DNA of 15,406 nucleotides from an uncultured Collinsella sp. (lineage in GTDB: Bacteria; Actinomycetota; Coriobacteriia; Coriobacteriales; Coriobacteriaceae): contig URVD01000015.1 in the NCBI GenBank assembly GCA_900551195.1, forward strand, positions 1 through 15,406. Reading direction: 5' to 3'. Shown in pieces: positions 8,318-13,113 of the stretch (its first letter is position 1; each line of letters begins with the position of its first letter). The notes under the pieces were generated by a model. It had not been told where the DNA came from. It did not search any database and was given only the letters and a program-made list of their open reading frames with translations. The translations under genes and the position numbers were made by a program.

Positions 8318-8353
8318 GCGCGCGTCGGATGCGGCGAAACATCCGACGCGCGC
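8318..8353. other. Strong intergenic hairpin after ssnA
   Basis: A perfect 14-bp inverted repeat (GCGCGCGTCGGATG at 8318-8331, complement at 8340-8353) with an 8-nt loop. On the minus-strand transcript it begins 15 nt after the ssnA stop codon. There is no following T-run, so it is not a classic terminator; an mRNA-stabilising or processing hairpin is more likely. A second, weaker inverted repeat CGCCCG/CGGGCG lies at 8239-8264 nearer the ygfK start. Confidence 0.8.
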
Positions 8354-8368
8354 GAATCTACTTGTGAA

Positions 8369-9724
8369 TTAGTAGGCGCGATCGTTGAGCGTGCTCCAGA
8401 GCTTCTTGGACTCAGCCATGGTCCACGCGTTGATCTTGTCCTCATCAATGCCAACGAACTCGCGATCCTTGTACAGGACGCGGCCATTGATGATGGTGGT
8501 ACGGCAGTTTTTGCCCATCATGCCAAAGAGCATATGGCCGTCGATGTTCTCCTCACTCAGCGGCGTAAAGGGCTTGTAGTCCATGACGATGACGTCGGCG
8601 GCAGCGCCGGCCTCGAGCACACCGAGCTTGCGATCGAAGTACTTGCTCGCCATCTTGGCGTTGTTCTCAAAGAGCATGGTCATGGCCTCGCACCAGCCCA
8701 CGTTGGGCATAGCGGCGTTGTGGCGCTGGATGATCAGGAAGACCTTGAGGCTCTCGAGCATATCGTGAGTGTAGGCGTCGGTGCCCATGCACACGGGGAT
8801 GCCGCGGCGGAAGAATTCGAGCACGGGGGCGCAGCCCACGGCGTTGCCCATATTGGATTCGGGGTTGTTGACGAGCCAGGTACCGGACTCCTTGACGATA
8901 TCCATCTCGGCGGGCGTCACGTGGATGCAGTGGCCCAGCATGGTGTCGGGACCCAGCAGGTTGTGCTGCAGCAGGCGCTCGACGGGGCTGATGCCACCGC
9001 GGTTGAGGCGGGAGTCCCACACGTCATTCATGCCCTCGCACACATGGATGTGGAAGCCGGTCAGGCCGTTGTTGGCCTCGGCCATCTTGTCCATGGTCTC
9101 GTCCGACAGCGTAAAGGTGGCGTGACCGCCAAACATGGCGGCGATCATGTGGTTGTCGTTATCGCGACGCTCCTTGGCGGCCCACTGGGCAAACTCGGCG
9201 TTCTCGGCAATGGCCTGGTCGCACTTTTCCTGGCCGCGGCGGTCGGAGACCTCGTAGCACAGGCACGAACGCATGCCCAGCTCCTGCGCGGCGTCCTTAA
9301 TGGTAAAGAGGCTGCCCGGGATCTCGCAGAAGCTCGCATGGTGATCGAAGATCGTGGTGACGCCATCGCGGATGGAGTCAAGAATCGTGGCGTAGGCGCT
9401 GGCCTTGGTGCCGGCGAGGGTCAGGTTGTCGTCGATCTTCCACCACTGCTGCTCAAGATTCTCCAGGAAGTTGGTGGGGTTGCAGTCCTTAATGGCAAGG
9501 CCGCGGGCCAGACCCGAGTAGATGTGGGTGTGGCAATTGATGAGTCCGGGCATGATGAGGTTGCCCTGGGCGTCGACGTACTCGGCATCCGGGTACTTGA
9601 CCTTGAGCTCGCACTCGGGGCCCACTTCGACGATCGTATCCCCGTCTATGGCGACCGCACCGTTTGGAATGAACGGGGTCTGAGCGTTGCGGGTAAAGAC
9701 GGAACCGTTAGCGACCAGAAGCAT
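8369..9724 (-). CDS. ssnA: SsnA-type amidohydrolase (putative aminohydrolase)
   Basis: A 451-residue member of the ATZ/TRZ metal-dependent hydrolase family, which includes guanine deaminase. Metal and catalytic residues are visible: H65 and H67 (NCHTH), H227 and E230 (HVCEG), H265 (LGHCIH) and D316 (MGTDAYTHD). I chose the ATG at 9724 (MLLVANG) rather than one six codons upstream because AAGGGAG sits directly before it and family members start this way. SsnA is found with ygfK and xdhD in E. coli and in purine-using anaerobes, consistent with deamination of a purine or an opened-ring intermediate; the exact substrate is not established from sequence. The gaps of about 150 and 195 nt to its neighbours are unusually long for this operon and carry hairpins. 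Confidence 0.92.
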   Translation of the reverse strand: MLLVANGSVFTRNAQTPFIPNGAVAIDGDTIVEVGPECELKVKYPDAEYVDAQGNLIMPGLINCHTHIYSGLARGLAIKDCNPTNFLENLEQQWWKIDDNLTLAGTKASAYATILDSIRDGVTTIFDHHASFCEIPGSLFTIKDAAQELGMRSCLCYEVSDRRGQEKCDQAIAENAEFAQWAAKERRDNDNHMIAAMFGGHATFTLSDETMDKMAEANNGLTGFHIHVCEGMNDVWDSRLNRGGISPVERLLQHNLLGPDTMLGHCIHVTPAEMDIVKESGTWLVNNPESNMGNAVGCAPVLEFFRRGIPVCMGTDAYTHDMLESLKVFLIIQRHNAAMPNVGWCEAMTMLFENNAKMASKYFDRKLGVLEAGAAADVIVMDYKPFTPLSEENIDGHMLFGMMGKNCRTTIINGRVLYKDREFVGIDEDKINAWTMAESKKLWSTLNDRAY

Positions 9725-9802
9725 GGATGCTCCCTTCGACATCAGGGGCGGGGTTTGACACCTCTGACATGGCGGAGTGCGAAGCGCCGGCCTACACCGG
9801 AA

Positions 9803-9903
9803 ACGGGCCCTCTCCCGTCAACGCTTCACCAAAGGGACAAACCCTTTGAAGTGCGGCTTGGCGCCGCATGACGTCGGCGGACGAGGCGATGCGTCCGCCG
9901 ACG
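9803..9903. other. Cluster of four hairpins between permease and ssnA
   Basis: Four inverted repeats follow one another here. CGTCGGCGGACG (9872-9883) pairs with 9892-9903 (12 bp, 8-nt loop). TGCGGC (9852-9857) pairs with GCCGCA (9863-9868). CAAAGGG (9830-9836) pairs with CCCTTTG (9842-9848). ACGGG (9803-9807) pairs with CCCGT (9814-9818). On the minus strand the largest comes first, 16 nt after the permease stop, as in the hairpin after ssnA. No T-run follows it. Together they make a structured leader upstream of ssnA. I recognise no known riboswitch in it. Confidence 0.7.
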
Positions 9904-9919
9904 AATAGCACCGAAGTGG

Positions 9920-11314
9920 TTACTTCTTGCTCTCGGGCAAGACCAGATCCACGGCAGCGTCCTTGGCAGCATCGATGTGCTGAGCCACGACCGGCGTCTG
10001 CGGAAGGATCAGGTTAAGGACGATGGCCATGATGGCGGTGGGGGTCACGGCATTGGAGCCGATGACGGTGGACACCCAGGTGGGCATGCCCTCGCCGGCA
10101 AGGCAACCGCTGGCCATCCAGATACCCAGGCCAAAGACAACGGAGGTGCCGACGATGGTGGTGGTGCGCTGCGTGAGGCCCTCGCGGGTGAACATGCGCA
10201 CGCCGTTCATGGTGATGGTACCAAAGACGCCGACGGTCGCGCCGCCGATGACGGGCTGCGGGATGGCGGAGAGTACGGCAGAGAGCTGCGGGAACAGACC
10301 GGCGATGGCAAAGACGGCCGCAATGATCACAAAGACCCACTTGTTGACGACCTTGTTGGAGCAGATGATGCCCACGTTCTGGCCAAGGGCGCTGGTGGGA
10401 AGACCGCCCAGCAGACCGCCGACCATAGAGGTGAGGCCCTGGGACACGATGGCGCCGGAGAGCTCGCGCTCGGTGGGCATACGGTCGATGGAGCCCAGGC
10501 AGGCGGCGGAGACGTCACCGATAACCTGGATGGCAACCATGGGGAACACGACGGCGAGGGTGATGCAGACCTCGGGGTCAAACTCGAGCGCGTAGGGCAT
10601 GAGCTTGGGAAGGGCGAAGACCTGAGCGGTGGCGACGCTGGAGAAGTCGATCATACCAAAGGGAATCGAAACGATCATGCCAACGATCATGCCAAAGAAC
10701 ACGGATCCCAGCTTGAGCGTGCCCTTGCCAAAGTTGGCGAGCGCAAAGACCACGGCGAAGGTGATAAGAGCGACGCACCAGGCCTGCGGGGTACCCCACA
10801 GCGGCGTACCCATACCGCCGGCCATATACTTGACGGCCGTGGGATACAGCGAAACGCCGATGGAGAAGATGACCGTACCGGTCACGACGGGCGGGAACAG
10901 CCACTTGATCTTGCTGTAGGCCAGACCAAAGAGGACCGCGACGGCGCCGCCGACGATCTCGCCGCCCAGCAGCGCACCAAAGCTAAAGCCCGAGGCACCC
11001 ATGGCCTGCAGGGCCGGCAGGAACGCGAACGAAACGCCCATGACGATGGGCAGGCCGCCGCCGATGCGACGGAAGGGAGCGAAAGCCTGAAGGGCCGTGT
11101 CGATCGCCGAAAGAATGAGCGCGACCTGGATGATGTCGGTGCTCTGCTGGCTATTAAAGCCGTAGACGCCGGCCATGATGACCGCCGGGGTAATGATACC
11201 GGCAAACGATGCCAGTACGTGCTGAAGGGCACACGGGATCATTTCCTTAACGGGCGGCATGCCTTCGCGAGTGAACAGGGCTTCAGTGCCGTTCGTAACC
11301 GTCTCCTGGGCCAT
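9920..11314 (-). CDS. NCS2-family purine (xanthine/urate-type) permease
   Basis: A 464-residue integral membrane protein of the nucleobase:cation symporter-2 (UraA/XanQ/UacT) family, with repeated hydrophobic segments fitting the 14-helix fold. The TM1 QH pair (Q31, H32) is present, as is the TM10 motif GQN at 311-313, matching the purine-type QN rather than the EN of UraA. At the TM8 position, where UraA has E241 and XanQ has E272, this protein has Q263 (AIQVIGD). I chose the ATG at 11314: TGGTGG lies just upstream, and the predicted promoter would start transcription downstream of the alternative ATG at 11401. First gene of the operon, so it supplies substrate for the following enzymes. Purine transport is secure; which purine is not. 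Confidence 0.9.
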   Translation of the reverse strand: MAQETVTNGTEALFTREGMPPVKEMIPCALQHVLASFAGIITPAVIMAGVYGFNSQQSTDIIQVALILSAIDTALQAFAPFRRIGGGLPIVMGVSFAFLPALQAMGASGFSFGALLGGEIVGGAVAVLFGLAYSKIKWLFPPVVTGTVIFSIGVSLYPTAVKYMAGGMGTPLWGTPQAWCVALITFAVVFALANFGKGTLKLGSVFFGMIVGMIVSIPFGMIDFSSVATAQVFALPKLMPYALEFDPEVCITLAVVFPMVAIQVIGDVSAACLGSIDRMPTERELSGAIVSQGLTSMVGGLLGGLPTSALGQNVGIICSNKVVNKWVFVIIAAVFAIAGLFPQLSAVLSAIPQPVIGGATVGVFGTITMNGVRMFTREGLTQRTTTIVGTSVVFGLGIWMASGCLAGEGMPTWVSTVIGSNAVTPTAIMAIVLNLILPQTPVVAQHIDAAKDAAVDLVLPESKK

Positions 11315-11666
11315 TTGACCACCAATCCTCGAAGTAGTTGTTTTCGCATCTAACGCTCTATTGTGACGCAGTGCGGGGTTGAGGTTGTGCCTTCGTTGCA
11401 TATCGTATTAAAGATTTTTCTCATTCTCAATAATAATTTTTTGTTATCAGACTATTCTTAAGCTGAGACAAAGCATTTCCGCAGGTCAGGAAAGTGTCTG
11501 GTCAAAATAACATCTAACTTTTCTTTTGGTCGACCGTTTACCGCCAAATTCCTACCGTTCGTCAGTATTACGCTGTGTACCTGCGAATATACGAGTCAAT
11601 AGACGCCGTGTTACCATGAGAAAAAATTGTTATGAACATTTCCGATTTCACCCCAAGGAGTTGCCC
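11315..11666. promoter_or_regulatory. Divergent control region between permease and regulator
   Basis: This 352-bp stretch separates two divergent genes. It contains the minus-strand promoter above and a perfect 8-bp palindrome GGTCGACC at 11528-11535, flanked by T-rich DNA on the regulator side, which is a candidate operator. I found no plus-strand promoter with two convincing hexamers. The frame of the regulator gene stays open back to 11526, but that segment shows no family similarity and is more likely untranslated leader. Confidence 0.5.
11395..11430 (-). promoter_or_regulatory. Sigma-70-like promoter of the purine operon
   Basis: On the minus strand TTGAGA (11430-11425, five of six matches to the -35 consensus) is followed by a 17-bp spacer and TACGAT (11407-11402, four of six to the -10). 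Transcription would begin near 11395, giving a leader of about 80 nt before the permease ATG. The surrounding DNA is A/T-rich, unlike the coding DNA on both sides. Confidence 0.6.
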
Positions 11667-12323
11667 GTGAACGAGACCGTACGTCGCTTTTTGCCGATGG
11701 TCGATTTCCTTGAGCAGATACTCGGCAAAAACAGCGAAATCGTGCTGCACGATTTCTCGGATCCCGACCATGCCATCGTCGATATTCGCAACGGCATCGT
11801 GAGCGGCCGCAAGGTCGGCGGTCCCGCCACCGATCTGGCACTCAAGATCATGCACGACGCCAAGTATCGCGACCTGCCGTTTATTACGGGCTACGAGGGG
11901 CGCGGTGCCGGCGGCAAGACGTTGGAGTCAGCGACGTACTTTATCCGCGAGAATGATGAGATCGTCGGTATGCTCTGCGTCAACACCGACCTCTCGACCG
12001 TGCGCTCCATCAACGCCATGGCGCAGCAGCTCATGGCATGCTTCGACGCGGCGCCGACGCGCACGGAGCCCGCCCCTATCGAGGTCGAAAGCCTTTCGGA
12101 GTCTACACAGGAGCTCATCGACCGCAGCATTGCCGAGTTGCTGAGCGCGCGCGGGCTGGATGTAGCGTCGCTTGGTCAGAGCGACCGCGTGGACGTCATT
12201 CGCCACCTCAACGGTAACGGGGTGTTCATGCTCAAGGGCGCCGTGGCCTGCGCCGCCGCCGCGCTGGGCATCTCAGAGCCCAGCGTCTACCGCTACCTGC
12301 AAAAAGTCCGCAAGGAAGGCTAA
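11667..12323 (+). CDS. YheO/DauR-type transcriptional regulator (PAS_6 + HTH_22)
   Basis: A 218-residue regulator. Start chosen as GTG at 11667 because AAGGAG lies six bases upstream and the product then begins like the family, with FLPMVDFLEQILGKNSEIVLHD at 8-29. Residues about 1-125 form the YheO-like PAS_6 sensor domain, including a GRKVGGPATDL segment (48-57) and LESATYFIRENDEIVGMLCVN (86-106). After a variable linker, residues about 150-216 form the helix-turn-helix part, ending in AAALGISEPSVYRYLQKVRK. Members such as DauR in Pseudomonas control amino-acid catabolic operons, and relatives sit beside purine genes. Its divergent position suggests it senses a purine or intermediate and controls the permease operon; that ligand is inference. 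Confidence 0.9.
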   Translation: MNETVRRFLPMVDFLEQILGKNSEIVLHDFSDPDHAIVDIRNGIVSGRKVGGPATDLALKIMHDAKYRDLPFITGYEGRGAGGKTLESATYFIRENDEIVGMLCVNTDLSTVRSINAMAQQLMACFDAAPTRTEPAPIEVESLSESTQELIDRSIAELLSARGLDVASLGQSDRVDVIRHLNGNGVFMLKGAVACAAAALGISEPSVYRYLQKVRKEG

Positions 12324-12367
12324 CGAGCAAAATGGAGTGCGGCTCCACAAGCGATCCGTCACTTGAT

Positions 12368-12406
12368 AAAAGACCCTGCAGCTCGCACGCGCTGCAGGGT
12401 CTTTTT
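12368..12406. terminator. Bidirectional Rho-independent terminator
   Basis: A perfect 12-bp inverted repeat, AGACCCTGCAGC (12371-12382) and its complement (12391-12402), with an 8-nt loop. It is preceded by A's and followed by TTTT, so it can end transcription in both directions. It lies between the convergent regulator and ridA genes and serves both. Confidence 0.93.
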
Positions 12407-12435
12407 GCATGTCATGTTTAGTTGTGGCCAACGCC

Positions 12436-12813
12436 TTAGAGAGCGGCAACGACCTCGATCTCGACCAGACCGCCAGCCGGAAGGGCGGCAACCTGGAAGG
12501 CGCTGCGCGCGGGGAACGGGGCCTCAAACTTGGAGGCGTAGATCTCGTTCACGGCGGCGAAGTCGACGATGTCGGCCAGGTAGACCGTGGTCTTGACGAC
12601 ATCGGCAAAGGTAGCGCCGGCAGCGGTCAGCAGGGCCTCGACGTTGGCGAGGGACTGCTTGGCCTGGGCCTCGACGCCCTCGGGCATCTTGCCGGTCGCG
12701 GGATCGATGCCCAGCTGGCCGGACAGGAACACCATGTTGCCGGCCTGGATACCGGGGGAATACGGGCCGATGGCTGCGGGTGCGTTATCGGAAGACACGA
12801 CGGTCTTGCTCAT
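12436..12813 (-). CDS. ridA: RidA-family enamine/imine deaminase
   Basis: A 125-residue RidA (YjgF/YER057c/UK114) protein that hydrolyses reactive 2-aminoacrylate and related imines to keto acids and ammonia. The family core is complete: NAPAAIGPYSPG at 10-21, SGQLGIDP at 31-38, and the FPARS motif with R103, which matches the carboxylate-binding arginine R105 of E. coli RidA. E118 matches E120. I set the start at 12813 on AAGGAG seven bases upstream; the frame extends 25 codons further but crosses an inverted repeat. Proximity to the purine operon fits, because 2,3-diaminopropionate ammonia-lyase in that pathway makes 2-aminoacrylate, though RidA is also a housekeeping protein. Confidence 0.93.
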   Translation of the reverse strand: MSKTVVSSDNAPAAIGPYSPGIQAGNMVFLSGQLGIDPATGKMPEGVEAQAKQSLANVEALLTAAGATFADVVKTTVYLADIVDFAAVNEIYASKFEAPFPARSAFQVAALPAGGLVEIEVVAAL

Positions 12814-12846
12814 GTTTTTCTCCTTACGATCAATTGAGAGAGCGTG

Positions 12847-12894
12847 AGCGCGGTGTTCGCACCGGGAGGCACAGTTCGGTCTGAACACCGCGCT
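12847..12894. promoter_or_regulatory. Long inverted repeat in the ridA leader
   Basis: AGCGCGGTGTTC (12847-12858) is the exact complement of 12883-12894, enclosing 24 nt. Inside it, ACCG/CGGT can pair as a second helix on the minus strand. It lies about 35 nt before the ridA start, so it would be either a structured 5' leader or a large operator. A weak minus-strand promoter (TTGCAT, 17 bp, TACTAT) lies just upstream, between about 12907 and 12935. No T-run follows the hairpin. Confidence 0.6.
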
Positions 12895-12978
12895 TGATTG
12901 GGATAGTACTCAAGGTTTCTGTTTGATGCAAGAATATTATCAGCTTGCGAGAATATTTTATCGCCCAACGGTTTCCCC

Positions 12979-13065
12979 GAACCGCTGAACGGTTCTCATG
13001 TGGAGCAGCCAGTCCAAGCTGCTGAAGACTTTATCCCGCTTGGAACGCGGGCATCGCCTGCCGCG
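12979..13065 (+). promoter_or_regulatory. Three tandem hairpins upstream of the U32 gene
   Basis: GAACCG/CGGTTC (12979-12995, 5-nt loop), AGCAGC/GCTGCT (13004-13023, 8-nt loop) and CCCGC/GCGGG (13035-13051, 7-nt loop) follow in a row. CGCGG at 13046-13050 can instead pair with CCGCG at 13061-13065, so the last hairpin has a mutually exclusive partner. A TATACT -10-like hexamer at 13076-13081 without a good -35 is another possible start for the U32 transcript; if used, these hairpins would not be in its leader. Confidence 0.4.
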
Positions 13066-13113
13066 ACGGCACCACTATACTTTTGAGTATTTGAGCATTT
13101 TGAAAGGCAGGAT

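Noticed and set aside
8220..8342. N-terminal extension of ygfK
   Set aside because: Arg/Pro-rich and unlike the family; the ATG at 8219 has a good ribosome site.
5349..8372. Plus-strand 1007-codon open frame over ygfK
   Set aside because: Same shadow effect: low-complexity Ala/Gly/His-rich product without domains, opposite a well-supported enzyme.
8534..11353. Long plus-strand frames over ssnA (445 codons) and the permease (458 codons)
   Set aside because: Antisense shadows; the second is a highly charged Gly/Asp/His-rich product complementary to membrane helices.
11526..11666. N-terminal extension of the regulator
   Set aside because: No similarity to the family; the GTG at 11667 has AAGGAG six bases upstream and gives the usual N-terminus.
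13035..13075. T-box or tRNA
   Set aside because: TGGAACGCGGG only partly resembles a T-box core, there is no terminator T-run, and no cloverleaf or T-arm sequence can be drawn.
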